Below are positions 18,530-27,369 of a DNA stretch of 64,000 nt, in pieces. How positions within the stretch are numbered: the stretch's first letter is position 1; the number at the start of each line of letters is the position of its first letter. Source of the DNA: CAYFQB01 sp964345225 (GTDB lineage Bacteria; Nitrospirota; Thermodesulfovibrionia; Thermodesulfovibrionales; UBA6898); contig CAYFQB010000083.1 of NCBI GenBank assembly GCA_964345225.1, positions 1 to 64,000 on the forward strand. The letters are read 5' to 3'. Both the position numbers and the translations under genes were made by a program. The notes under the pieces were generated by a model. That model was not told the origin of the DNA. It worked only from the letters and a program-made list of their open reading frames with translations, and did no database searches.

Positions 18530-18671
18530 CCATGTTGACACAGATGAACGCAGATAAGGACTGATGACCGCTGATATTTTATCTGTGTCCAATGATTTTT
18601 TAAGTTAAGTCTTTATAAATATATCCTGTATCTTTATATGTGTTAATCTGCGTTTCTTTCTGTGTTAATCT
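18530..18671 (-). repeat. ACAGATTAACACAGATT-type repeat, partly coding
   Basis: The gap upstream of hemE carries GACACAGATGAACGCAGATAAGG and, in opposite orientation, TATTTTATCTGTGTCC; the adjoining 3' end of the radical SAM gene carries GTGTTAATCTGCGTTTC and GTGTTAATCTGTGTTTC. This word family (CACAGATTAACGCAGATT) is widely seen as dispersed repeats in bacterial genomes. Confidence 0.65.
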
Positions 18672-19724
18672 GTGTTTCTTCGGTATATAACTACAGAATG
18701 GTTCCTCCTCAAGGTAATCGCCATAAATTGAATATGCCCTTGCCCTGCAGCCTCCACAGACACTTATATACTCACATAAACCGCACTTGCCCTTGTATTT
18801 TTTAAAGTCCCTCAATTCCTTAAAAAGCTCTGAATTCTCCCATATCTCCATGAATGATTTTTCGCGTAAATTTCCAGCAGGTTTTGGGAAATAACTACAA
18901 GGTAAAACATTACCGTCTACATCTATCAGGCATATAAGCTGTCCTGCGATACAACCCTTTGCTCCTCCTGTAGAAAATTTTAGCGTACGCCTCTTGAATT
19001 TAGCTTTATCTTTCCTGGATCTCTGCAATACCACCCTGTAATAATGAGGGGCGCATGTCGGCCTCACCAGTATGTCCTGCTCTGCTTTTTCCATGTCATA
19101 GTGCCAGTCAAGTATTTCCTCATAGTCATCTTTTGAAATTAGCTCATTCATTATCTCCTCACCCCTGCCTGTAGGGACAATCATGAATAGATACCATGCT
19201 GTTGCACCGAGTTCTTTCGCAAGTTCATATACCCTGGGTATTTCATCCTGGTTTCTTTTAGTAAAGGATGAATTTATTAAGAATTCTATTTCGTGTTTAT
19301 TAAAAAGCCTTGCTGCATTTATTGTGCCTGCAAAAGCACCTTGCTGATTTCTGAAGTTGTCATGAACTGCTTCTTCAGAGCCGTCTAGGCTGAGAGATAC
19401 AATTTTAATCCCTGATTGCTTTATTTTTTCACAAATCTCATCTGTTACAAGAGTACCGTTTGTTGCAAGGCACATCCTTAATCCTTTTTTAGTTCCATAT
19501 CCAGCAATTTCAAATACATCCCCTCTTACAAGCGGCTCACCACCGGAAAGGACAACAACGGGTCTAGCATAACTTACTATATCATCTATGATTCTGAATG
19601 CCTCAGAAGTAGGAAAATCAGGGTGTCCTTTTACTTCTATTTCAGATGAAGAGCGGCAATGAACGCAACGGAGATTACATCTCCTTGTTATCTCCCATGC
19701 AATCCACTTAGGTAAGAATTCCAT
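18600..19724 (-). CDS. Radical SAM/SPASM protein of the NirJ/AhbC/AhbD type
   Basis: The radical SAM cluster motif is CNLRCVHC (CxxxCxxC variant, residues about 16-23), followed by the SAM-binding GGEP. The C-terminal SPASM-like auxiliary cluster region has CGLCEYISVCGGCRARA with further Cys nearby (about residues 318-350). This architecture is shared by the tetrapyrrole enzymes NirJ (haem d1) and AhbC/AhbD (alternative haem route), and the ending GDYLEEEPFC resembles AhbD. Its place before hemE, hemH and hemG supports a tetrapyrrole role. Residues about 352-374 are encoded by a dispersed repeat and are probably a late extension. Good AAGGAG site before the ATG. Confidence 0.75.
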   Translation of the reverse strand: MEFLPKWIAWEITRRCNLRCVHCRSSSEIEVKGHPDFPTSEAFRIIDDIVSYARPVVVLSGGEPLVRGDVFEIAGYGTKKGLRMCLATNGTLVTDEICEKIKQSGIKIVSLSLDGSEEAVHDNFRNQQGAFAGTINAARLFNKHEIEFLINSSFTKRNQDEIPRVYELAKELGATAWYLFMIVPTGRGEEIMNELISKDDYEEILDWHYDMEKAEQDILVRPTCAPHYYRVVLQRSRKDKAKFKRRTLKFSTGGAKGCIAGQLICLIDVDGNVLPCSYFPKPAGNLREKSFMEIWENSELFKELRDFKKYKGKCGLCEYISVCGGCRARAYSIYGDYLEEEPFCSYIPKKHRLTQKETQINTYKDTGYIYKDLT

Positions 19725-19774
19725 TAAATCTCCTTAAAACTAAACAAAAGACTATGAGTAAAAACTAAAAATAC

Positions 19775-21406
19775 CTATCTGCTCATTATCTCATTAAAGA
19801 CATTCTTTTCTATCGCATTAAGTAATGGACTAAAAGTTGTTCTATCAAGGGCTGAGATGGCAATTGCATTAAATCTCAAAGAGATGTTACTTACCTCTTC
19901 TGCACTCAGCCTGTCAATCTTATTCAATACAAGGAGAGTTTTCTTATTGATAATATTAAGCTCTGAGAGAATCCTTTCTACTGACTTTATGTGCTGTTCA
20001 AATCTCGGGTTAGATGCATCGACAATGTGCAGCAGGATATCTGCATCTTTCAGTTCCTCGAGCGTGGCCCTGAATGCTGCCATTAAATCCTTCGGCAGGT
20101 CTTTGATAAATCCAACTGTATCTGTTATCACAACTTCACGCTCCCGTGGAAACCTGAGTCGTCTGCTTGCAGTATCGAGCGTTGCAAATAATCTATTCTC
20201 CACAAATGTTTCGCTATTTGTCAGGGCATTCAGCAATGTTGATTTTCCTGCATTTGTATACCCAACGATTGAGGCGATCGGGATACCCTTTTCAACACGT
20301 CTCGCTTTCCTCTGCCTCCTTGCCTCAGTTAATGTTTTCAACTCTTTCTCCAGCAGACTTACTCTGTCTCTAACACGCCTTCTGTCAATCTCGAGTTTCA
20401 TTTCTCCGGGACCTCTTCCACCAATTCCACCCATGAGTCTAGACATAGCTGTACCTTTTCCTGTCAGTCTCGGCAACCTGTATTTAAGCTGTGCGAGTTC
20501 TACCTGAACCTTGCCGTCTCTGCTATGAGCACGTCTTGCGAATATATCCAGAATAAGCTGGGAACGGTCTATAACCTTTAACTCTGTAAGTCTGTTTATC
20601 TCCCTTATCTGAGATGGATTTAAATCCTGGTCAAAGATGAGCAGTGTTGCTCCCTTATTCATTGAGTTAATTATAAGCTCCTTGATCTTCCCTTCACCCA
20701 TAAGATACTTGGAATTTATTTCTTTAGGTTTCTGAATAAAGCTGTCAATAACAATAACATCACTTGATAAAGCAAGTTCTTTCAATTCATCAATAGAATC
20801 CTCCTGTTCATATCTGGGTTTTGTTGACACACTGACAAGTATGGCTTTTTCTCCCTTCTCCTTTTCTTCCAGTTGTTTATATGCTTCAGCAATTTCAAAT
20901 CTCCTTGCCCTTTCAAGTTCTTCTTCAAGTGTTTCTATAAACGGGTAAAAATTGAATCTGAATTGGTAGAAATTCTCTACTGGCAGGACTTCATAATGTT
21001 TTTTCACTTCAGAAGGACTCAGATGTGCAAGATGAATTCTTGAAGGCTGTCCATCTTTCAATCCAAGAGCTGCAATTATATCAAATCTGAGAAGGGCAAG
21101 GTCGGTCAAATCATCCCTATTGAGAACCTCATCATTTAAATGTGTATGAATAAATCTCAGACCTCTTAATACCTTTTTGCCAAGCGGATAATCTTCAAGC
21201 GTCGGCAAAAATATACCTTTTGCGTCCCCGACGATGACATGTGTGATTATGCCCTTTCTTGAAATCAGAAGGCCGACCTGTCTGTTCAATTCTGAGGAAA
21301 TTTTGGCAAGATATTTAGCAAGTTCAGTGCTTATAAGTTCATCATGTACTTTTCTTCGGTATATACGTTCAAGTACGTTAATTTGACTCTTTTTGAGTCC
21401 TGACAA
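19775..21406 (-). CDS. hflX: Ribosome-associated GTPase HflX
   Basis: HflX is a GTPase that binds the 50S subunit and splits stalled or hibernating ribosomes. The 543-residue protein has the long N-terminal extension (about 190 residues) seen in many non-enteric HflX, then the HflX domain with the glycine-rich loop GGIGGRGPGEMKLE, then the G domain: G1 GYTNAGKST, G3 DTVGF, G4 NKID and G5 SAL. The start is TTG at 21406 with only a weak upstream site (CGGAAAG); a downstream start is possible. The radical SAM gene follows after 50 bases. Confidence 0.95.
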   Translation of the reverse strand: MSGLKKSQINVLERIYRRKVHDELISTELAKYLAKISSELNRQVGLLISRKGIITHVIVGDAKGIFLPTLEDYPLGKKVLRGLRFIHTHLNDEVLNRDDLTDLALLRFDIIAALGLKDGQPSRIHLAHLSPSEVKKHYEVLPVENFYQFRFNFYPFIETLEEELERARRFEIAEAYKQLEEKEKGEKAILVSVSTKPRYEQEDSIDELKELALSSDVIVIDSFIQKPKEINSKYLMGEGKIKELIINSMNKGATLLIFDQDLNPSQIREINRLTELKVIDRSQLILDIFARRAHSRDGKVQVELAQLKYRLPRLTGKGTAMSRLMGGIGGRGPGEMKLEIDRRRVRDRVSLLEKELKTLTEARRQRKARRVEKGIPIASIVGYTNAGKSTLLNALTNSETFVENRLFATLDTASRRLRFPREREVVITDTVGFIKDLPKDLMAAFRATLEELKDADILLHIVDASNPRFEQHIKSVERILSELNIINKKTLLVLNKIDRLSAEEVSNISLRFNAIAISALDRTTFSPLLNAIEKNVFNEIMSR

Positions 21407-21676
21407 CTTTCCGTATAGTGTAGGTATTTATTTTCCTCCATTAAAGAGTATATTAATGTATATAATTCAATCTTTTTAATATTTTAGCATAAAAAATACT
21501 ACATGTAACAGCGCATATATTCTTTTGATTAACCTTAAAAATTTATTTTTTGGGTTAAGGAACTAGGGAGGAGAAGATTATATATATATACACATTCCTT
21601 TTTTTTCAACAATTTCATATAATTATTTCATATAATTTAACTAAAGTTCAGGGCTTTATAAAAGGAGGGATGTATA

Positions 21677-22219
21677 ATGAAGATCATTTCAGAGCATAAA
21701 ATCGAAGGTAATCTTCTTCGTCTCGTCCAGGGTGATATCACGGAAAGAGATGTAGATGCTATTGTAAATGCTGCTAATTCTCGTCTTCAGCACGGCGGTG
21801 GAGTTGCTGGAGCAATAGTAAGAAAAGGGGGAAGTATAATTCAGGAAGAAAGCGATAAAATAGGTTTCACACCAGTTGGAACAGCAGTAATCACAACAGC
21901 TGGCAAACTGCCTTCAAAACACGTTATCCATGCTGTTGGCCCCAGAATGGGAGAAGGTGATGAGGATAACAAACTTAAAAATGCTGTACTGAACAGCATT
22001 TTAACTGCATCAGAAAAAAATCTTAATAGTATTTCTCTGCCTGCAATCAGTTCTGGAATTTTCGGGTTTCCTAAAGACAGATGTGCCAGAATATTGGTTA
22101 AAGAAGCGGTAGAATTTTTTAAAAAAAATAAAGATAGCAGTCTTCAAGTAATAGAATTTTGTATTTACGACGATCTTACATTGAGCTATTTTAAAAGAGA
22201 ATTTGATAACCTCAGCTAG
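21677..22219 (+). CDS. Macro domain protein, probable ADP-ribosyl hydrolase
   Basis: This 180-residue single macro domain resembles YmdB/MacroD enzymes, which remove ADP-ribose from O-acetyl-ADP-ribose or from proteins. Conserved parts are visible: VDAIVNAANSRLQHGGGVAGAI (split: residues about 27-37 and 38-48), the catalytic-loop GGGVAGAI, and the phosphate loop SSGIFGFPKD (about 129-138). AGGAGGG precedes the ATG. It is a lone gene between divergent hflX and the orphan oxidoreductase; no ADP-ribosyltransferase or DarT-like partner adjoins. Confidence 0.9.
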   Translation: MKIISEHKIEGNLLRLVQGDITERDVDAIVNAANSRLQHGGGVAGAIVRKGGSIIQEESDKIGFTPVGTAVITTAGKLPSKHVIHAVGPRMGEGDEDNKLKNAVLNSILTASEKNLNSISLPAISSGIFGFPKDRCARILVKEAVEFFKKNKDSSLQVIEFCIYDDLTLSYFKREFDNLS

Positions 22220-22221
22220 CA

Positions 22222-22377
22222 AAAAAAGTTAGAAGTGAGGAGTGAGAAGTAAGTAGTAAAAAGCAGGGTGCAAGGAGCAGGGTGCAGGGAGCAAGGAGTA
22301 AAAAGTAAGCAGTAGGAAGTAATAGGTAAGCAGTAATAAGAACGCCATGCACCGAGCGCCATGCGATGAGTAATTGG
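22222..22377 (+). repeat. Composite intergenic repeat region 4
   Basis: The gap between two convergent genes is filled by G-rich versions of the repeat units: GTGAGGAGTGAGAAGTAAG, GCAGGGTGCAAGGAGCAGGG, GTAAGCAGTAGGAAGTAA and CGCCATGCACCGAGCGCCAT. These are the reverse complement orientation of the copies at 9085 and 11940. Confidence 0.75.
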
Positions 22378-23457
22378 TTATTTTTTACAGATTCTATATA
22401 TAGAACTTATCTTTTTATAAATCTCTTCAGGATTAAAAACCGCACCTCCGGGCTTTCCATAAAATAAAACCTCTGACTTCCCGTTAATCGCAAGCCTTAC
22501 ATCTTCAACCATCTGGCCGGCATTCATTTCAACAACCAAAAAGCGCCTTTTTTTATTCGAAATATCCGCAAGTTGCTTCTCAGGGAAAGGAAACAGTGTC
22601 ACGGGTCTGAAAAGTCCTACCTTCATGCCTTTCTGCCTCAATTCTTTCACTGCCGATTGGGCTATTCTTGCTGCTATGCCAAAAGCAACAACTATCAGTT
22701 TAGAGTCCTTTATTTCATAGGCATCGAACATTACCTCTTTTTTCTTTAAAAGGTTATACTTTTTTATTAAATGGAGATTCCACTGCTCCAGTTCCCCGGC
22801 CCCCATAAACAGGGTACGGATAATTCTCGGTTTACGACCTTTACAACCATCCAGAATCCAATCTTTCTGGGGAAGTCTTGGTCTTATATATTTTTTTGGA
22901 TAAAAAGGCTCCATCATCTGACCTAAAACCCCGTCACCCAGTATTATTACCGGCATTCTGTATTCATCAGCCTTGTTAAATGCATGCATTGTAAGGTCCC
23001 ACATCTCCTGAACATTGAAAGGAGAGTAAACAATACATTTATAGTCTCCATGGCCTCCCCCCTTAACCGCCTGGAAATAATCAGACTGGCTCCCTGTGAT
23101 ATTTCCAAGCCCTGGACCTCCCCTTTGAATATTTACAATCACAGCAGGCAGTTCAGCTCCTGCAAGAAATGAGATGGCTTCCTGTTTTAGACTTATTCCA
23201 GGGCTACTTGAAGAGGTCATTGCCCTAACACCAGCGGCTGATGCACCATATACCATATTGATTGAAGCAATCTCGCTTTCAGCCTGAATAAAAATTCCTT
23301 TAACCTCTGGCATTCTCCTGGACATGTATTCTGGAATTTCATTTTGGGGTGTTATGGGATAACCCGCGTAAAATCGGCATCCGGCCTGTATTGCAGCTTC
23401 AGCAAGTGCTTCATTACCTTTCATTAATAACAATTTTTTATGTGCTCTTGTGAACAT
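22378..23457 (-). CDS. 2-oxoacid:ferredoxin oxidoreductase alpha subunit (VorB/KorA-like), orphan
   Basis: The 359-residue protein matches the alpha subunit of ferredoxin-dependent 2-oxoacid oxidoreductases: KGNEALAEAAIQAGCRFYAG at the start, the YPITPQNEI motif, and AESEIASINMVYGASAAG. The C-terminal half has the transketolase-C-like domain (RQKGMKVGLFRPVTLFPFP). These enzymes interconvert 2-oxoacids and acyl-CoA, but need a ThDP-binding beta subunit and usually gamma and delta subunits. None is in the window: downstream is a repeat and a macro-domain gene, upstream is a 349-base gap. It may work with subunits encoded elsewhere. Confidence 0.85.
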   Translation of the reverse strand: MFTRAHKKLLLMKGNEALAEAAIQAGCRFYAGYPITPQNEIPEYMSRRMPEVKGIFIQAESEIASINMVYGASAAGVRAMTSSSSPGISLKQEAISFLAGAELPAVIVNIQRGGPGLGNITGSQSDYFQAVKGGGHGDYKCIVYSPFNVQEMWDLTMHAFNKADEYRMPVIILGDGVLGQMMEPFYPKKYIRPRLPQKDWILDGCKGRKPRIIRTLFMGAGELEQWNLHLIKKYNLLKKKEVMFDAYEIKDSKLIVVAFGIAARIAQSAVKELRQKGMKVGLFRPVTLFPFPEKQLADISNKKRRFLVVEMNAGQMVEDVRLAINGKSEVLFYGKPGGAVFNPEEIYKKISSIYRICKK

Positions 23458-23806
23458 TAAATCATATCCGGGCAGATTTCGAATAATTATAACATAGAAG
23501 AATATGGATCATCTCCAAATTAGTTGCTAAAAAACCGCTCGCCCGCTCCTTTTGAGTCACTGGTCACTAGTCATTTGCCATTTGTTTAGCGGTTATTTCA
23601 ACACATAAATACAATTCATAAAAAAACTAATAATATCAATCGCTTAAATTGTTTTTTAATAACTAATTGGGATAAGAACCAAAAAATATTTCAAAAGCCT
23701 AATCTAAAATTAATTTTAAAATACTGTCGAACATTAAATGAAAATCGGTATTCAATTGACAAAATCTGAATTCTTTATTTATGATTTTTTCAATCTGGTA
23801 ATTTAA
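23458..23806. other. Intergenic gap between divergent genes
   Basis: No gene is visible. A short word repeat (GTCACTGGTCACTAGTCATT, about 23554-23573) lies near the oxidoreductase side, related to similar words at 39930 and 40197. The right half is AT-rich and carries the glyQS promoter. Confidence 0.6.
23756..23785 (+). promoter_or_regulatory. Sigma-70 promoter of glyQS
   Basis: A perfect -35 TTGACA (23756-23761) and a -10 TATGAT (23780-23785) are 18 bases apart. The likely start is near 23792, leaving a leader of only about 15 bases before the glyQ ATG, consistent with the absence of a clear ribosome site. Confidence 0.75.
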
Positions 23807-24682
23807 ATGTATTTTCAAGACTTAATTTTATCACTTAATAATTTCTGGTCAAAAAAAGGATGTGTCCTTCTTCAGCCATACGATATTGAAGTGGGAGCTG
23901 GCACATTTCATCCCGCAACATTCTTCAGAGTGCTTGGTCCTGAACCATGGAGAACAGCCTATGTCGAGCCTTCAAGAAGACCTGCTGACGGCAGATACGG
24001 AGAAAATCCAAACAGGCTTCAGTATTATTATCAGTATCAGGTAATAATCAAGCCTTCTCCAGCAGATAGCCAGGACATCTACTTAGAAAGTCTCTCAACA
24101 CTCGGAATTGATCCAGCAAAACATGACATAAGGTTTGTTGAAGACGATTGGGAGTCACCTACTCTCGGGGCATGGGGACTCGGGTGGGAAGTATGGCTGG
24201 ACGGTATGGAAATTACCCAGTTTACTTATTTCCAACAGGTTGGAGGAATAGACCTGAAGCCCGTATCACTTGAGCTAACCTATGGTCTTGAAAGAATATC
24301 AATGTACCTGCAGGGTGTTGATAATGTCTATCAACTCATGTGGAACAAAGACCTCAAGTACGGTGATATTCACCATACAAGCGAAGTGGAAGGGTCTAAA
24401 TATAACTTTGATTATTCTGACACAGAGTTATTGGTAAAACATTTTGACGACTGCGAAAGAGAGTCCATCAGGATGAATAAACTCGGACTAGTTATCCCTT
24501 CTTATGAATTCTGCCTGAAATGTTCGCACCTTTTTAATCTGCTCGAAGCAAGAGGTGCCATTTCCGTTGAAGAAAGAACAAAATACATTGCAAGAGTGAG
24601 AAATCTGGCAAAGTTATGTGCAGATGCCTATTACAGGCAGAGGGAAGAGATGGAATTTCCACTTCTACGGAGTACACAGTGA
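23807..24682 (+). CDS. glyQ: Glycyl-tRNA synthetase alpha subunit
   Basis: GlyQ carries the class II catalytic core of the heterotetrameric bacterial glycyl-tRNA synthetase. The 291 residues show typical blocks: MYFQDLILSLNNFW at the start, GCVLLQPYDIEVGAGTFHPA, and GLGWEVWLDGMEITQFTYFQ. Length is standard. Its TGA overlaps the GTG start of glyS by four bases (GTGA), which couples translation. A strong promoter lies just upstream. Confidence 0.98.
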   Translation: MYFQDLILSLNNFWSKKGCVLLQPYDIEVGAGTFHPATFFRVLGPEPWRTAYVEPSRRPADGRYGENPNRLQYYYQYQVIIKPSPADSQDIYLESLSTLGIDPAKHDIRFVEDDWESPTLGAWGLGWEVWLDGMEITQFTYFQQVGGIDLKPVSLELTYGLERISMYLQGVDNVYQLMWNKDLKYGDIHHTSEVEGSKYNFDYSDTELLVKHFDDCERESIRMNKLGLVIPSYEFCLKCSHLFNLLEARGAISVEERTKYIARVRNLAKLCADAYYRQREEMEFPLLRSTQ

Positions 24683-26808
24683 GCGCGCGACGGTTAAACA
24701 AAAACCCGCAATCCGTAACCCGTAATACAAAACTAAAAACTGTTTCCTCACTTTTATTGGAGATAGGAACAGAGGAAATACCTGCAAGATTTCTTCCCGG
24801 AGCAATTTCAGAACTAAGAAATACAGCTACAAAAATTTTTGATGAATATCGCATAGAATATGACTATATTGACGTCTTTGCCTCACCGCGAAGGCTTGCA
24901 TTTATAATGAGCGGAATCTCTTCGGTCCAAAATGATAATGTCAGGGAGGTTTTTGGCCCCTCTAAAAAGGCTGCTTTCGATGACAGGGGCAATCCCACAA
25001 AAGCTGCGATAGGATTTGCAAATTCACAAGGGATAAAAATCTCGGATCTCATAATAAAACAAAAGGGCAAAGGTGAATATATAGTCGCAGCAATCGAAGA
25101 AAAAGGTGCAGGCACAAAATTGATTTTACCCGAGATCTTGAAGAAGATCATACTTTCAATACATTTCCCAAAATCAATGCGGTGGGGAAACAGCAGAATC
25201 TCGTTTGTCAGACCGATTCAATGGATCCTTGCTATGTTCGGCACTGAGACCGTCAATTTTGAGTTGGATGGAATAAAGAGCAGCAACACCACAAAGGGTC
25301 ACAGGTTCCTTTCTCACGGGGCAATTCAAATTAATGAAATCTCCTCATATACAAAGCTTCTCGAAAATAACTTCGTCATTATAGACCATGAGAAAAGGGA
25401 AAACATCATTCGTAAAGGAATCGAGAGCCTTTTTGATAATTCTAAAATGCAGCCAATAATGGATAAGAATCTTATAGATACAGTTAACTTTCTCGTCGAA
25501 TTCCCTGTGCCTGTAGCCTGCAGTTTTAGCAGTGATTACCTTAAACTACCAAAAGAACTCCTTATTACTGTTATGAAAGACCATCAGAAGTATTTCGCAG
25601 TACAGGATATCAACGGCAACTTGACCAATAATTTTGTTGTAATAAGCAATACAGGGGCTGAGAATTCCGGGACTATTAGAATTGGTGCTGAACGCGTCAT
25701 AAAGGCACGTTTTGATGATGCAAAGTTTTACTTTCAGGAAGATTTAAAAAAGCCCCTCTCTGACAGAGTTGAAAAACTAAAACATGTGACCTTTCATGAT
25801 GAAATTGGCACACTTTTTGACAAAACTGAACGATTGGTTTCTATAAGCACCTTTCTCTCAGAAATGCTCAATCCGTCTATCAAGGACAAGCTTGAGAGGG
25901 CTGCCTTTCTGTCAAAATCAGATCTGGTTACAGGGGTAGTGAGAGAATTTCCAGAACTTCAGGGTGTAATAGGAAAATATTATGCCCTTCGGGACGGAGA
26001 AGAAAGTGAAGTCGCTGATGCTATAGAAGAACAATATTTACCTAAATTTTTTGGTGGCATGCTTCCGCAAACAGATGTCGGGGCCCTGCTCAGCCTGTCA
26101 GACAAGATAGACAATGTTGCATCATTCTTTTGCATAGGTCTTATACCTACAGGCTCAGAAGACCCATTTGCCCTTAGAAGACAGTCAATGGGTATTGTTT
26201 CAACAATTCTTGACAGGGCATATTCGATAACTATCAGGGAAATATTTGATGTAGCTCTGCAAAACCTTTCGAATATATCAAAAATTAAGTTTGATACCGG
26301 TAGCCTTGAAAACATCATAAACTTTATGGAACAAAGACTCGAATTCATTTTTTCATCCCTGGGTTATACACAGGAACTTATAAGTTCCGTTCTATCACTG
26401 TCTTCTATCCATCCATTAAGGACAATCATCGACCGAATGGATGCATTAAAGAAATTCAAGGGTGAAGCTATCTTCCCTGATTTTCTACTTGCAATGAAGA
26501 GGGTGAATAATATATTACCAGATACCCCTCTGCCTTTGATAAGGGGCGATCTGCTTCTGCAGGAAGAGGAGAAAAATCTCTACAGCCATATCACAAAATT
26601 ACGTATTGCGATTACCCCTTGTATTAAAGAAGGAAGGTTCTACGATAGTCTTAAGATATTTTCTGAAATAACAACTCCAATTAACAATTTTTTTGATAAG
26701 GTGCTTGTAATGGATAAGCAGGAAGAGATAAAATCTAATAGGCTTGCACTTCTAAAAGAAGTCTGGTTAACTGCCTCCCTAATTGCCGATTTCTCAAAAC
26801 TAATTTAA
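24679..26808 (+). CDS. glyS: Glycyl-tRNA synthetase beta subunit
   Basis: GlyS binds tRNA-Gly and completes the alpha2-beta2 enzyme. The family opening LLLEIGTEEIPARFLPGAI is present but only after about 31 residues, rather than near residue 5. The start is taken as GTG 24679, overlapping the glyQ stop (GTGA); the frame is open further upstream into glyQ but that is unlikely to be used. The extra N-terminal segment (around ARRLNKNPQSVTRNTK) is encoded by repetitive CCCGCAATCCGTAACCCGTA sequence. Total about 709 residues; the C-terminal DALR-like region is intact. Confidence 0.95.
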   Translation: MSARRLNKNPQSVTRNTKLKTVSSLLLEIGTEEIPARFLPGAISELRNTATKIFDEYRIEYDYIDVFASPRRLAFIMSGISSVQNDNVREVFGPSKKAAFDDRGNPTKAAIGFANSQGIKISDLIIKQKGKGEYIVAAIEEKGAGTKLILPEILKKIILSIHFPKSMRWGNSRISFVRPIQWILAMFGTETVNFELDGIKSSNTTKGHRFLSHGAIQINEISSYTKLLENNFVIIDHEKRENIIRKGIESLFDNSKMQPIMDKNLIDTVNFLVEFPVPVACSFSSDYLKLPKELLITVMKDHQKYFAVQDINGNLTNNFVVISNTGAENSGTIRIGAERVIKARFDDAKFYFQEDLKKPLSDRVEKLKHVTFHDEIGTLFDKTERLVSISTFLSEMLNPSIKDKLERAAFLSKSDLVTGVVREFPELQGVIGKYYALRDGEESEVADAIEEQYLPKFFGGMLPQTDVGALLSLSDKIDNVASFFCIGLIPTGSEDPFALRRQSMGIVSTILDRAYSITIREIFDVALQNLSNISKIKFDTGSLENIINFMEQRLEFIFSSLGYTQELISSVLSLSSIHPLRTIIDRMDALKKFKGEAIFPDFLLAMKRVNNILPDTPLPLIRGDLLLQEEEKNLYSHITKLRIAITPCIKEGRFYDSLKIFSEITTPINNFFDKVLVMDKQEEIKSNRLALLKEVWLTASLIADFSKLI

Positions 26809-26824
26809 AATTAACTCTAAAAAT

Positions 26825-26854
26825 TTGACAATTTATCTCTAATTAAATTATCTT
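26825..26854 (+). promoter_or_regulatory. Candidate promoter for rplM-rpsI
   Basis: TTGACA (26825-26830) and TATCTT (26849-26854) are 18 bases apart, about 40 bases before the rplM start. The -35 is perfect, the -10 is weaker. Confidence 0.5.
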
Positions 26855-26896
26855 ATCTAATGTCTATTTTCTGCTGGTAAAGTGAAAAATATAATA

Positions 26897-27322
26897 ATGA
26901 AAACTCAATTTGCAAAAAAAGGCGATGTTGAACGCAGGTGGTTTGTTGTTGACGCCAAAAACGCGGTGCTCGGGAGACTCGCTACAAAAGTAGCTACATA
27001 TCTAAGGGGTAAAAATAAACCTGTTTTTACTCCAAATGTTGATACCGGCGATTTTGTAATTGTAATAAATGCTGAAAAGGTCAGACTTACAGGGAAAAAA
27101 CTAACCGACAAGGTTTATTACCATCACTCCGGCTACATAGGAGGAATTAAAGCCAGGACTGCTAATGAACTGCTCGGGAAAAACCCCGAGAAAATAATAC
27201 AGAAGGCTGTCTGGGGAATGCTTCCCAAGAACAGGCTTGGCAGGAAAATGATTAAAAAACTTAAGGTATACAAAGGGGCTGAACATCCACATAAAGCCCA
27301 GGCCCCTGAAATTTTACAATAA
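26897..27322 (+). CDS. rplM: 50S ribosomal protein L13
   Basis: L13 is an early-assembly protein of the large subunit. The protein (141 residues from ATG 26897) shows RWFVVDAKNAVLGRLATKVA near the start, GDFVIVINAEKVRLTGKK in the middle, and the signature WGMLPKNRLGRKMIKKLKVY near the end. A GTG five codons upstream (26882) is in frame, but family members start at the MKT.. position, so the ATG is preferred. It is paired with rpsI, the usual bacterial order. Confidence 0.98.
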   Translation: MKTQFAKKGDVERRWFVVDAKNAVLGRLATKVATYLRGKNKPVFTPNVDTGDFVIVINAEKVRLTGKKLTDKVYYHHSGYIGGIKARTANELLGKNPEKIIQKAVWGMLPKNRLGRKMIKKLKVYKGAEHPHKAQAPEILQ

Positions 27323-27323
27323 A

Positions 27324-27357
27324 CCCCGTTAGAAGCGCGAAGATCTTCTAACTGGGC
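27324..27357 (+). repeat. CCCCGTTAGAAG hairpin between rplM and rpsI
   Basis: CCCCGTTAGAAG (27324-27335) faces CTTCTAACTGGG (27345-27356), an 11-of-12 base-pair stem with a 9-base loop. The same palindrome type occurs at 35325-35351 and, degenerate, at 49804-49842. It leaves the rpsI ribosome site (AAAGGAG) just outside the stem, so it could affect rpsI translation. Confidence 0.7.
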
Positions 27358-27369
27358 AAAGGAGTTCAG

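Noticed and set aside
24616..24678. glyS start 21 codons earlier, inside glyQ
   Set aside because: The upstream ATG lies deep in glyQ and lacks a ribosome site; the GTG in the GTGA overlap fits the usual coupling.
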